Shown: piece by piece, positions 29,195 through 40,500 of the stretch
How positions within the stretch are numbered: position 1 is the stretch's first letter
Layout: each line of letters starts with the position of its first letter
Source: Neonectria sp. B-13
Lineage: Eukaryota; Ascomycota; Sordariomycetes; Hypocreales; Nectriaceae
Direction: 5' to 3'
DNA length: 57,525 nt
NCBI GenBank assembly: GCA_002682825.1
Contig: NOKP01000008.1
Coordinates: forward strand, 1,754,093-1,811,617
The notes under the pieces: model-generated
What the model saw: the letters and a program-made list of their open reading frames with translations, nothing else
Database searches by the model: none
What the model was told of the DNA's origin: nothing
Translations under genes and position numbers: made by a program

Positions 29195-29998
29195 CTACCG
29201 CCTGATCCTCACTCTAACCACCAGCCCCCATCCGGTCTTGCTCTCCCAGATACCGAATGAGTTCTCTCGCCTAAACGTCACCTCCTCTGCCTTGACCGTT
29301 ATCAAAACCTCGTCTTCAGTCCGAGGCGCCCTTGATGGCTGCGGAGGCGGGGTTGGGGGTACCAACTCGACCCTTTTCAACAACCCCCAAACCCTCGATT
29401 GCTTGGGCTCGGCTGGTGGAGCGACGGGTTTCGGCTGCTCAGTACGGCGCGGTCGTTCTGGTTGGAGGTACTTGGCTAGACGGGAGGCCATCTCGTCGTC
29501 AGACCACCAGAGGACTTCCCGCTGTGCGCTGGAACTGGAAGACCCGGCGTCTTCCCATCTCCCCCAGTCGTCAAATTCCCTTTCCCGGGGCGTTTCCGTC
29601 GGCTTCCCAGTGTCTTTGCGGTCTCCTTTGCCTTTGGTCTTGGAATCATCACGGACGCGGACTACCTTGCGCATGGTATCCTCGTCGTTGAACTTCCAGT
29701 CCTCTCCCACTGCATCTTCCGGGACCAGCGTCATCTCCATGAGCCTCGGGGGAGGGTCCATGGTGGTGATTGTCTGGAGGAGAGACTCGACGTGAGGGAC
29801 CAACGTGGCCAGCGTCTCGCTGTCCCGCTCATCGCGCTCTGATGTGCGGGCGGCGCGGGCAGATAGGATGCGAGAGGGAAGGGTGCTTAGGTGGGATGAG
29901 AAGAGGGACGGGATGGTCTGTGATGAGGGGATTGATGGGGAGTACGGAGGCGGTGCGTCCTCATCCTGGGGACTATCTTGATGGGTTTGTTTCGACAT
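29195..29998 (-). CDS. Hypothetical protein with N-terminal PPxY motif
   Basis: An intronless 267-aa hydrophilic frame. Near the N-terminus is DEDAPPPYSPSIPS, which contains a PPxY motif (16-19) of the kind bound by WW domains of Rsp5/Nedd4-type ubiquitin ligases. The middle is charged and Ser/Arg-rich, with no membrane segment. The last 35 residues (DEVLITVKAEEVTFRRENSF and GIWESKTGWGLVVRVRIRR) look like a conserved beta-strand-rich C-terminus, so the gene is likely real and conserved, but I do not recognise the family. ATG 29998 is the first Met. The upstream 1.7 kb is shared divergently with the flotillin gene. Confidence 0.75.
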   Translation of the reverse strand: MSKQTHQDSPQDEDAPPPYSPSIPSSQTIPSLFSSHLSTLPSRILSARAARTSERDERDSETLATLVPHVESLLQTITTMDPPPRLMEMTLVPEDAVGEDWKFNDEDTMRKVVRVRDDSKTKGKGDRKDTGKPTETPREREFDDWGRWEDAGSSSSSAQREVLWWSDDEMASRLAKYLQPERPRRTEQPKPVAPPAEPKQSRVWGLLKRVELVPPTPPPQPSRAPRTEDEVLITVKAEEVTFRRENSFGIWESKTGWGLVVRVRIRR

Positions 29999-31695
29999 GG
30001 CGAATGTGCAATAGCGATCCGCATGTACCAGGTAGAGGAAGAGGTGGACACTGAACGGGTAGCGGATATAACATTCAGATGCGATGGCTTGGCAGGTTGG
30101 CAAGGCCCACGGATCAGCCTCGTGATGAGCAGCCTCGTGACCGTGATGCCAGGCCGGAGCCAAGGGAGATCGCCGGCCAGTTACACCACGGGTCCAATGA
30201 TGGGCTGTCGAAAGCTGCAGCCTTGAGAAGATGGGGTACAGTATTGGAAGCTTCGGAGATGGATGGAAGTACAAGTGCAAGAGTGGGGTACCGTGGTCGA
30301 TGCGAGGCTTAACGTGAGGCGCAGCAAGCTGAAGGACGAGAAGTATCAGGCAATTTCCACTCACTTGGCGGTTGGGCTTTCTTGTTGCGGTTCGAAAATG
30401 GACAAATTGGTTAGGAATGCGGACAAAGCCAGGAATCGCACGTGGGTGTGATGGTTTGCTGACTGACAGTAAAGGGACTTTGTGACTGTGACAGATGCGA
30501 TGCTTCGGTCAGTGAGAACGGATAGTCTACTTACACGGCAATGACTCCGTCCGTCTTGTACAACACAGTGCCACTGCACGAATGCTGAAGCAACAGTTTC
30601 GGCTTGAATTCACCACTGTAGCAGGGCGACGTTATCCCTGCATCGCTCGCTTAACGACCCATCACGCAAAGCAAGCGCAGATCGTCGTGTTAGTCACTGC
30701 AACGCCAATGTGGCCATTCGGATGCCGGCATGACGGATGCGCTGGGCAAACCGTCAGGATGAGTGAATGAGGCGTCCACTGCGAACTGGGCAGCTCTGTG
30801 ATTGGCCACGGGGGTGTGGAGGTGGTCTTCCTCACAGGGCTGTGCGGGCAAAGCTGAAGGCGCACTGATCCGCTAACCAGCCGCTGTAGTCGCCCCGGGC
30901 TTATAGTGTCTCGGGCTGGTGTTATGCCGCTAATTCTAAATGACTGTCCCTGTGAGCGCTCTACTCGTCTACCTCCAGCTCACTGACCAGAAGCATTCGC
31001 CCGTCGAATCTCCACTGCATCGCCTTCCATCTCCATTCCTTCACGTCACATCAACATCGCCAAGTGTCCATTGTTCCATTTCCCTCTACCAAACAACCAC
31101 AAACTTTCAGTGGCAAAGTCACGAGCGGAAAAAAACCCCAATATTCTTCACTGCCACAGCCTCGCCTGTCACGAGACCTCGACAAGCTTCTGGGGCCATG
31201 GAACGCTAAACAAACGCCCACTCCAGGAACTGTTCCAGAAGAAATGGAACAATCAATGGTCGGGCTGCTCACCTCAACTCAGCCTCGGACACAAGGGCGT
31301 GGGCACTTTGACACCGCCACCGCCAAGCGCGAGGCACATCCACAATCCAACCAACCCGAACGGCCAATGCCTAATGCCATGCAATGCAATGCTGCTAGGA
31401 CTGATGGTTCGTTGTTCCAGCGAGGAATGAATGCCTGGCAAGGCATCAGGCGGGCACCGTGCTGGCTGTCACCCTCATGGTCCATGATGGGACCTGCATG
31501 AAACATAAAAGAGGCGTCTCCCTCCTCTGCATCTTTTGCTTGACACTTGGCTACACACACTTTACTGCTCCATCCCATCTCGGTCATTGGTCCATGAGAT
31601 AGACGCCTAATCCCGAATACTCTTGACCTTTCACAAGCTAAACTCCCATCGACAACTCAACCTCCATCACCACTAACACCACCAACACCGCCAAC
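29999..31695. other. Long divergent intergenic region
   Basis: The region is 1697 bp between the PPxY protein gene (minus) and the flotillin gene (plus). No coding frame with a recognisable product is present. The last 200 bp before the flotillin ATG are CAC/ACC-rich (CACCACTAACACCACCAACACCGCC), a typical fungal leader. Confidence 0.5.
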
Positions 31696-33332
31696 ATGTC
31701 GTACAAAATCTCCGCCCCCGATGAGTACCTCGCCATCACCGGCATGGGCGTCCGGACCGTCAAAATCACAAAGGCCGCCTGGGTCTGGCCTCTCCAGAGA
31801 TGCACCCGCTTCAGGTAAGCCCTTCCACTCTCCCCAATCACCTGATATGACACCCACTTACACGCCACCACAGCATCCAACCTCAGGACTATGCCATGGA
31901 CCTGCAGGCCATGACCATTGAGAAGCTCCAGTTTGCCCTCCCCGTAGTCTTCACCGTCGGCCCCGACGTCAACCAACGGGGGGCCAACACCCGAGACCCC
32001 GTGGATGAAGAGGACGTCGAGACCATCGGCCACCGCGAGGACCGTGGCGATGCCCTCATGAAGTACGCCATGCTCCTGGCCGCCTCCGACAGCAACTCCG
32101 GCAAGTCCGAGCGCCGCCTTGAGCAGCGCACGCACGTCGCCAACATCGTCAAGGGCATCATTGAGGGTGAGACGCGTGTCATCGTCTCCAGCATGACCAT
32201 GGAGGAGATCTTCACCGAGCGCGAGGTCTTCAAGAAGCGCATCTTCCGCAACATCCAGGGCGAGCTCGACCAGTTCGGCCTCAAGATCTGGAACTCCAAC
32301 GTCAAGGAGCTCAAGGACGCCCCCAACTCCAACTACTTCGAGTCGCTGTCCCGCAAGGCCCACGAGGGCGCCACCAACCAGGCCCGTATCGACGTCGCCG
32401 AGGCCCAGCTTAAAGGCAACGTCGGCGAGTCTCAGCGCAAGGGCGAGCAGGAGCGTGAGATCGCCAAGATCAACGCCGAGACCGCCGTCGCCAAGACGGA
32501 GCGAGACATCGAGCGCGCCCAGGCCGAGGCCCACCTCGACACCCAGCGAACCGGCCTCACCCGCGACGTCAACATCGCCAAGATCACCGCCCAGCGCACC
32601 CTCGAGTCCAAGGACGAGGACCTCAAGCGCGAGGTCGAGCTCAAGCGCGCCGGCGCCGAGATCGAGCGCCTGCGTGCCACCGACGTCGTCAAGGCCACCA
32701 TCGCCCGCGAGAGCAAGCAGCAGGCCGCCGACGCCTCCGCGTACGAGGTCGAGGCCGACGCGCGCGCCAAGCAGGAGGCCAGCCAGCGCCAGGCCGACGC
32801 CGCCGCGTACCAGACCCGCGTGAGCGCCGAAGCCGAAGCCGAGGCCAACTTCGCGCAGACGACCAAGAACACCGACGCCGGCGCCTACAAGACGCGCAAC
32901 GACGCCGAGGCCTGGAACTACTCCGCCCAGCAGCGCGCCGAGGCCGACCTCGTGCAGAAGATGAAGGAGGCCGAGGGTATCAGCGCCATGGCCGACGCCT
33001 ACGGCAAGCTCTCGCAGGCCTTCGGCGGCCCCGCGGGCCTGCTGCAGTACATGATGATCGAGAAGGGCACGTACGTCGAGCTGGCCAAGGCCAACGCGTC
33101 CGCCGTCAAGGGCATGGCCCCCAAGGTCAGCGTGTGGAACACGGGCGCCCAGGGCCAGGGCCAGGGCAGCGACCCGGCCGACACCATGCGCAACGTCTAC
33201 CAGATGCTGCCTCCGCTGATGTCTACCATCAACGAGCAGACGGGCATCACCCTGCCCGAGTGGCAGTTCGGTCGCCTCAACGCGGGCGTGGAGGCTGTGA
33301 GCCAGGAGGGCAAGGTCAACGGTACCAAGTAA
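31696..33332 (+). CDS. floA: Flotillin-like SPFH domain protein
   Basis: Exons 31696-31814 and 31874-33332 (intron 59 nt, AG/GTAAGC...CAG) give 525 aa. The N-terminus [19 protein letters not shown] is the usual start of fungal flotillins. The SPFH domain continues through [58 protein letters not shown] and [21 protein letters not shown] long Glu/Ala-rich coiled coil follows (about 190-390), then a C-terminal segment ending [19 protein letters not shown]. Flotillins are hairpin-anchored scaffolds of ordered membrane domains at the plasma membrane and endosomes; in Aspergillus nidulans FloA marks sterol-rich domains of hyphae. No transmembrane span is expected. It converges with palA, 340 bp between stops. 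The symbol is by homology. Confidence 0.93.
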
Positions 33333-33672
33333 ACAGCAGCTCTTTGGGGATGATGGCTGGTCTCTGGGTTGATGATTCTTTCGCTACCACGTTTATTCCC
33401 TTTGTCTGTACACTAGATTGCTCTGAGATACCTATTTATTTGATTCCTAAGAATGATACGAATAATTTGCCTTTAAATTTCGAAATGTAGCAACCCTGAA
33501 ACTACGATACTGTTATTACTGTATGTGAGTAGGAATGAATTAACATCTCTAGGATCTAGTTTACTTCCTAAACAAGTCGACAACTCCCCGAGAAGACGCG
33601 CCCAATAGGGAACTCTCCTCTCAATGTATAAGTTACAATTTATAGACACCGGTCGTATACTCAAGCGCCTCG
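33333..33672. other. Convergent 3' region between floA and palA
   Basis: The region is 340 bp and AT-rich. It must hold both 3' UTRs and poly(A) signals, but no distinct motif is assigned. Confidence 0.5.
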
Positions 33673-36415
33673 TTAGCCGAACTTAATCCCTGAGTTGGGG
33701 TTCCAAGTCCCGGGCGCACGTCCCTGGCCTCCCGAACCCGGCCCGGGTGGACCCCCGAATTTGATGCCTAGCTCCGGGTTCCACATTTGGCCCATCGGGT
33801 TTTGCGGCGGTTGCACCGGCCGCGGCTGCTGCATCGTCTCACCGGCCCACGACTGGATGCTGGCTTCGGCGGGGCTCTGTACCCTCTGCTGCGGTTGGGG
33901 AATGGGATGGCTGTTGTAAGGGATTGGGTCTTGAGCTGGGCTCTGCGTGTTGGTAGGTTTGTGGGAGATGCTAAGGCTCGATAGCGGCGGCATGTTTATT
34001 TCCCTGTACAGTCAGTTAAAGTTGCGCTCGCGGCGTAGAAAGTAGGGGACTTACTCTTCCAGGGCCCTCGCCTCCATCCGACGCTGTGCAACCCAGCCGC
34101 GCACCACGTCTCGGAATCCCTGGCCGACAATCTTGTTCAGGTCGTTGTAGAACTTGCGGCCGACCTCGAGGTTGTTGACAATCTCCTTGTACTTAAAATA
34201 TGCGTTGTCTAGTCGCTGCAAAGCCTGCTCACGCTCTCGGTTGCCACGATCGCCCATCTGCCGCTTCTGTGATTCGAATTCCCGGTTGATGCGCTGGACG
34301 TCAGCCAGGATGCGCTCCTGGTCCTGGGCCTCCTTGGCGATGGTGTCGAGCTCGGGTTCGTACAGCTCGTCAAGGCGCTTCTCGAAAAAGTCTTCGAAAT
34401 GGGCCGGCACCAGCGCCGTTGTCGGATACGTCCGCTCCAGTCGGGCCGCCTCCTTCAGAATGTCGGGCTTGATATCATCGCGTCGCGCATTCTCCCGGAG
34501 GGTTTCAACCTTTTTTCGGCGCCGGCTCTCAAGACGCAGTACATCGTTGTAGGCTCCTCGCAGTCTACCGATGACGGGCTTGAGGGATTCCGGCATATCC
34601 ATCCGGCGACTGGACGGTACGTAGTCCATCAAACCTCGATCGGTACCGGATAGGATGTGGAGCAGATCCTGAATACCGGCAAACTTTTCTCGGACGACAG
34701 AGTCACTGCTGATGCTGCTCGCAAAGTAACTCTCGATTTCTGACGCATGCGTCCAGAGCTTGGAACCGTCGGGATCGAGCCGACTCTCTGGCCGAGCCCA
34801 CCGCTCTGTGCCAAAACGCATGCGTAGTCGCTGGTCCTCTTCTTCCTCTGAAGCGAGCGCTGCCTTGCCTTCGTCGAAGATGGCGAGGTCTGCCGACCGC
34901 AGCTTGTCAATGTCTGCCATGCTCTTTTGCACTCTGCCGATAGCATCGGCCTGTCGAATCTCTTCGGCATGCTGCACGAGGCTCGGGGGGAGACCGAGAG
35001 GCTTCTCGAGGGCTTGCAGTGACCCGGGTAGACCGAGTGACGTCAGCAGGTCGTGAATCTTGTCTGTGAGATTCTCGAGCTCCTGGATGATGTTTTGGTT
35101 AACCATGCGATCTCTCCGCTCCTCGTAAATAGAAGTTGCGACATGCACCGAGAAGGGCACGAGTCGCGAGAACAGGGCTGGGCCGAACTCTGCACGGTCG
35201 CCAAAGTACTCATAAGGGTTAGCGATCTGGGGAGGGATTCTGGCCACAGCCAAGTTGGCTCTGTCGAGGATCTTGAGATCTGACTTGGGAGGGACCGCAT
35301 CTGTGTGTTGTTAGCAGAGCCAATGAGAGTCAAGAGTCCCACGTACTGAGATAGATCATATCATTGTCCTTTTCCGCCCTCTTGAGATCCGCCTCAACCT
35401 TGCGCTTCAGTCCGTCGAGGTCATCGGCCACCGTCTTGCTGATAGATCCATTCCGGGCCTCCTTAATTCCCTCGGACACGCATGATACGGCGTCTTTGAG
35501 TCGGGCCACCTCCTCGCCGTACTTTCGCTTCTCGAGACAGTCGCATGCGGCCCGATACTGGGCGGCGGCGGCAAAGTGGTGGTGCTTGGCGCTCATGTGA
35601 TGGATCCAGGCGCTGCTGATGGCTTCGCTCTTCATGGCAGCCTCGCCGGCGAGGTTGTAAAGATCGGAAACGCGAGCAGCCAGCTTGGCGATGGATGCGT
35701 CCTTGTAGCCATCCATAACGGCCTTTTGCCAGAAGCACTCCTGGCTCTGGGCAAGCAGCAGCTGGATGAGCGACTCGAGCGTGTCGTTGTCCATGTCGTC
35801 GGGTGGGTCGGACATGCGCAGTTCGGGGAGCACGGCGGTCTTGATGTGCGACAGGACACCGGCGGCCAAGGAGAAGTAGTTCGCGGCAGCCTTGAGGCCG
35901 TCGGTATTTCCGCGAGGCGTGTTGAGGGCGAGTTGGGAGTAGAGGGCGGCGAGGTTGTAGAGGATGTTCATGAGCTCGTACTTGAGGTTATTGCGCACCA
36001 TCGGCCGTTCGGTGTTGTATCCAAGCGCCGGGTACCAGGAGAAGTCGGCTCCAATCTGGATCTGTGAGTGGGTTGCGAGTCGCGTGATGTCCTCGGGAGA
36101 CTCACATCAATAGGGAACTTGCCCCCAACCCAGACGAGCTGAGCGGCGTAGGTCTGGAGTTTCTTGATGCCGCTTGGATGCGGCTCCCGCACATTGACGG
36201 CATCGCGGCGCAGGGAGTCGATGACCTCGAGGTCCTGCTTGAACATGTCCGGGTGCTGGTCATATTTGGTGTTTATGTACTGGCGAATTGTCGACGAAAG
36301 CGAGATCTGCGTGGACTTGCGGAAGGGCAGCGCGAGGATATTGTTGGATCTGGTTCGGTTTCTGTCAGATATATCGCCGGGGAAGCTGTTCCAATAAAGA
36401 TACTCACGTCGCCAT
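33673..36415 (-). CDS. palA: pH-response regulator PalA/Rim20 (BRO1 domain, ALIX family)
   Basis: Five exons (36415-36408, 36349-36106, 36055-35347, 35300-34055, 34003-33673) give 845 aa; A. nidulans PalA is about 847. The first coding exon is only 8 nt. The BRO1 domain fills the first ~370 residues (FRKSTQISLSSTIRQYIN, KFPIDIGADFSWYPALGYNT, NILYNLAALYSQLA, AQSQECFWQKAVMDGYKDA). The V-shaped coiled-coil domain follows to about 740 and a Pro/Gln-rich tail ends the protein. PalA binds YPx(L/I) motifs of the transcription factor PacC and the ESCRT-III protein Vps32/Snf7 at endosomal or cortical sites, promoting PacC proteolysis at alkaline pH. The third exon can begin at either of two acceptors 6 nt apart (after 36062 or 36056); the second gives FPIDIG, the family form. 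The tail carries two WNPxxGIKFG copies. Confidence 0.93.
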
Positions 36416-36830
36416 GGCTGCGTTCGCGCCAGCTCGTAAGCTTTGAGAGCTGTGAGAGCTTCTGGTGGGCTGAAGGAGCGGCGATGACTTCATGGAGGGC
36501 GCCACGTTGGTGGGGCAAGTGTGGCGCGATGACTAAGCGGGGTACTTTACGGTGGCACGGGCACTTGAAGGTTGACACTCTTTAATTGAACATGTTGCGT
36601 CTATCTCCCTAACTTCATATTAATCTATGTATATAGCCGCTTTGAGCTTCGGATTCGGATTCGGATTGCCAAGCGAATGTCTGGTTCAAGCCTCTGAATC
36701 CAGTGTGGAAACGAGGTTTCATTCTAAAGATGTAACGCCAACCAAGTCTGACGTTCCGCCGAAACATATCCACCCAACCAACGCCTTAACTCCAACCCAA
36801 TGATTCAAAAAAAAATTGAGAATTTCGCCC
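36416..36830. other. Intergenic region upstream of palA
   Basis: The region is 415 bp. It contains the palA promoter and the 3' end of the glycosyltransferase gene. Three GGATTC units lie near 36650-36668. No pH-response element is identified with confidence. Confidence 0.45.
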
Positions 36831-38462
36831 TTAAGAAGGAATCCAGACTAGGTCGATGATGCCGTCAATGTTGCTCATGGGCAGCTCGTCCTTGCCGATC
36901 CACCTCCAGTCGCTCTTTTGGCGGACATATGTCTGCACCACTGAGCCGTCCTGCTTGACGTCAGACTCCTGAAGCTCCCAGCCGATCTTGCGACCCGTCC
37001 GAAGCAGCGACGGCCGCTGCGGGCCCAGCATGTAGTCGAGGTTCCATCCGCGGTTCGGAGCCGGAGCCCAGAGCGTGGCCTCGACTTGGCGGTGGTCGAA
37101 GTTGACGCCTTCCGGGTAGTGGGCGACGGAGTATCCCGAGACGATGAAGTTGTCATCGGTCTGGAAGCGGATCATGGTGCAGTCCTCGCCGCAGGTGTGG
37201 GCGATCTTGGACATCTGAACCGGCCGGGAAAGGTGCCAGCCGCGGCCGCGATAGTGATGCAGCGACAACGGCTTGATCCCCCACTCGTAGAAGCCGCTGG
37301 GGTGGCCGAGGAAGTCGAGCTGCCACAGGTCCCAGAGGTTGGTCAGGCGGGTGTCGCTGTTCTTGTAGATGCAGTTGCGTAGCAGGATGTCGCCCTGGGC
37401 TCCCCACCCTGAGTTGGCTTCGCGGATGCTCTTCGGGCTCTTGCACTCGTCGTACGACTCGGTGATCATCTCGGCCATGGGCATGGTGAGGAAGACGCCC
37501 GCTCCGCCAAATGCCTGCGACCCATGACGGTCGACGGCACCGGCATCCTCGGACAGCGTGCCAATGTACATGGGCATTTCGGTATCGTACGTCTTGAGCT
37601 TATTAATAAGGCCATGCATACTAGGGAAGAAGGTGTCGTCGTCGCAGGTGACGAGCCACTTCTTGCTGGCGGCTTCGCGGTGGGTGTACAGAGTGGGGAC
37701 GAGGGTCAAGTATCGGACGGCCATCTCCATGGAGGAGTCGGAGTGATAGACGTCGACGTTGATACCGACGTCTCCCAGCATGTTGGCGACCTCCTGGAGC
37801 TCGTGGTCGGTGGCATCGAGCAGCATCAGCACCAAGTGAGCGCCGTTGGTGTGGCCGTGGCTATCGGTCAACCAGAATATCCATTCGCCGATGGGAGTAG
37901 TGTCGGGGTTCATGAAGCGCTCGTACGTGGTGGACACGCCGAAGAGGAATTCGGTGGCATTGACGGTCGCTGGGAAGCCTGACTTGGGGACGGGGAGCTC
38001 GAGAGGTTCAGCACACTGTTCCTTTTCGTAGTCGCGGCCGATCTGAACCGTCTTGAACTTGTTTTGCAGCATGGATCCAGAGACCTTAGTGAGGCCGGCC
38101 CGCTCGAGGCCTTCGGTGCGTTTGAAGCGGACGTAGCGCTTGAGATACTGGACCTTGTACGAGAGGCCGTAGCGCTTGCGGATCTCGGCCAGGTGGGCGG
38201 CGTCGACACTGCAGTCCATCTTGTGGGTGCTGACGGGCTCGAGATCGGTGTCCATGAAGGGGCTGTGGGACAGGGGGTCATCGTTGACGATGTTTTGGGG
38301 TTTCTGGGTGGTGGCGGCGTTGATGATGCGATTGCCGACCTGGGTGGTCTCGGGGCGAAGCATCAAAGCCCAGAAGAAGAGGAGAGCACAGGCAGAGGCG
38401 ATCGCCCTGTTGAGAGGGTTCCGCATGTTGACCCGGATGGGAACGTGTAGTCTGGCTCCCAT
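36831..38462 (-). CDS. Fringe-like glycosyltransferase, type II membrane protein
   Basis: An intronless 543-aa frame. A short basic cytosolic tail is followed by a single hydrophobic anchor at about residues 20-36 (AIASACALLFFWALMLR), as in Golgi type II transferases. The lumenal catalytic domain has the DxD-type motif in KKWLVTCDDDTFFPSMHGL, preceded by LVPTLYTHREAASKKW. Further conserved parts are MPMYIGTLSEDAGAVDRHG, FGGAGVFLTMPM and the acidic/aromatic GWGAQGDILLRNCIY. This is the layout of fungal DUF604/fringe-related (GT31-like) enzymes, probably transferring a hexose in the Golgi; donor and acceptor are unknown. ATG 38462 gives MGARLHVPIRVNMRN; a downstream Met (about residue 13) is possible and keeps the anchor. 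Confidence 0.85.
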   Translation of the reverse strand: MGARLHVPIRVNMRNPLNRAIASACALLFFWALMLRPETTQVGNRIINAATTQKPQNIVNDDPLSHSPFMDTDLEPVSTHKMDCSVDAAHLAEIRKRYGLSYKVQYLKRYVRFKRTEGLERAGLTKVSGSMLQNKFKTVQIGRDYEKEQCAEPLELPVPKSGFPATVNATEFLFGVSTTYERFMNPDTTPIGEWIFWLTDSHGHTNGAHLVLMLLDATDHELQEVANMLGDVGINVDVYHSDSSMEMAVRYLTLVPTLYTHREAASKKWLVTCDDDTFFPSMHGLINKLKTYDTEMPMYIGTLSEDAGAVDRHGSQAFGGAGVFLTMPMAEMITESYDECKSPKSIREANSGWGAQGDILLRNCIYKNSDTRLTNLWDLWQLDFLGHPSGFYEWGIKPLSLHHYRGRGWHLSRPVQMSKIAHTCGEDCTMIRFQTDDNFIVSGYSVAHYPEGVNFDHRQVEATLWAPAPNRGWNLDYMLGPQRPSLLRTGRKIGWELQESDVKQDGSVVQTYVRQKSDWRWIGKDELPMSNIDGIIDLVWIPS

Positions 38463-40500
38463 GATGGCGGTTCGTATGGCTTCAAGTTGGCCGAGAAGAA
38501 CAGGTTCCCTGAGCCCGGTTGGTCTGCCAGCAGACAGGGAGAAAGAACACGGAGGAGAAGAGGGAGGGAGAGCCTCGGATCAGTGAGGCTCGGCAGTGAG
38601 GTTGGACAGTGAGGCTCGGTCGAGGCTTGCCAAGAGACACAAATATATGGTACTGAAACGCCGCAATGAATCGAAGAAAGTTCGGCTTCCAGGCCGTGTT
38701 CAAGGCAAGGGTTTTTGAAACAAAGGAAACAGGCTCGAGTGTGATTCGAGGTGGACTGGAGAAGAAACAGCGAAGACAGGAGAGCAGAAGCAGAAGCAGA
38801 AGCAGCTAGAGAAGCAGCAAGAGAAGCAGTCAAGGGGAAGAGGACATTCAAGTCTGGCATGGCATGGTATGTTCGGCGAACGGCAGGACACAATACGATA
38901 CGACATGGGGAACGTCACGTCACGGCGGCGTCAAGCTTCGGCTTCTCGAAAGACCCCCAATCCGCATCCCGGCACGCTGGGACTGAGCAGTGAGTCGCCG
39001 GACAGACAGCGGCGGGCCAATGCATCGGAAGCAGGGGCGAAGGCGACAGGGAATGGAGGAATGGGGTGGACAAGCAACAGACGTGCGAGGGATGAAAGAA
39101 GTCGACGACATGCTGTGGCCTCGCGATTGGACGGAGAGCCCAACGACGCGTGGAGAAGGACGAGTCCTCGACATCCACTAGAGACGGGCAAACGGTGGCT
39201 ATCGCGGTCGACCGTCAACTGAGAGACAAGGGAAAGGCCGGGAACGGCCACGGGCTGAAACGAGGGCATGCGGAAGAGAGGAGAAGAATACATGGGGCAA
39301 GTTTCCCGTATCCAACAAAGGGGAAGACCAGGAACCAACGAGGAAAGAGAGAGAAGATCCAAGGCCCATGAGAGGCTGCGTCGTGCAAACCACAGTCGCA
39401 TCAGCAAGTCGATCAATTGTACATGACGTTGTGCATGTATCAAAGCGGGAGTGCTTGGAGAGAAAGGAGACGGAACGGGGCCCTGGCGAGGAAAAAACAA
39501 CCCGATTGGAGGGAGGCCTTTTTCCGATTTGGCGCCGGCCGCGCAATGTATCTGGCGGCCAAGCGTCCGGTTTCGCGCAAGGGACAACGTCGCATGTTTT
39601 GTTTCATCGCATACAGGAGCATCACGATTCAAGCTTTGAGCCGATGGGGAGGAATAGCAACAAGAAGAAGAAGCCCATGGCGGTTTTTTTTTAAATCGTG
39701 AACTTAAGATTCCTCTGTTCAAAGAAACATGTCTTGGCGGAACAACGGCGATGGTTCGTGCGGCGTTCTCCACAGCTGAAGAGCCCTCTCAACCTCTGAA
39801 CCGCGCGTCTACCTCCGTTGTAGTGCATGTGCCAGGCCGTGCAAGTCGTCTCCCTACACGTCACAACACATCACCATGTCACTCAGGTTGATCTCCATCT
39901 CGTGACTTGGTCGTGATGTACGTAGTATTTTGTAAGGTGTTACGTACCAAGCAATGCACGGTCCTCTGGGAGCGCCTACAAAGGTTGAAGGAAAACCAAC
40001 CCAGGCTGATGGGCTCTGTCTACTTACATCAACTGCGTAGCTTCATCATCGGATCTGTTCCTCTTCAACACCTGCGGCCTGATCGGGGCATTTGGAATTA
40101 TCGATGTTCTGCTATAAAAAGACACCTTAAGAAGCAGTCTATAATATTTTTACCATCCGACCGGCGCGGGCCATGTCCCAACCAACTCCATGGCTCCACC
40201 CCGTGGGTTCTGTAACAAGTTTGCTGGCCCGAAACCGCCTCTCAGCTCACCTGTCGCTCTGGACGGGCACTGGTCTGCGAATAAAGAGGCAGTGTTATTC
40301 GTACCTCGTACTGTATGCGGGGGTCTGAAACGGCACGTTCTGAATTACTCAATTTGTCCGTACGGTGGTATCTCTCGCTATCTCTTCTCTCTGGCGATCC
40401 CTCCCTCGTCCTCTCATCCAGTCTGTTCTCAAATCACGCGTAAAGTTGTCCGTCTCGGTCATCAATCCCTCTTGGTCCATCATCCATCATCCATGACCTC
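38463..40500. other. Long intergenic region upstream of the glycosyltransferase gene
   Basis: A 2-kb region between the glycosyltransferase start and the stop of the Ysc84-type gene. Several long open frames occur (the longest is 280 codons, minus, 39773-38931), but they are Ser/Arg/Leu-rich, unrelated to any family I know, and best explained as chance frames in GC-rich DNA. It holds an AGAAGC repeat at 38781-38830. The 40.0-40.5 kb part is AT-richer. Confidence 0.5.
38781..38830. repeat. Purine-rich AGAAGC microsatellite
   Basis: Imperfect AGAAGC/AGCAAG units repeat over about 50 bp in the upstream region of the glycosyltransferase gene. Confidence 0.7.

Noticed and set aside
38931..39773. 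280-codon minus-strand open frame
   Set aside because: No domain, Ser/Arg/Leu-rich composition and no splice or start evidence. It is likely a chance frame in GC-rich upstream DNA.
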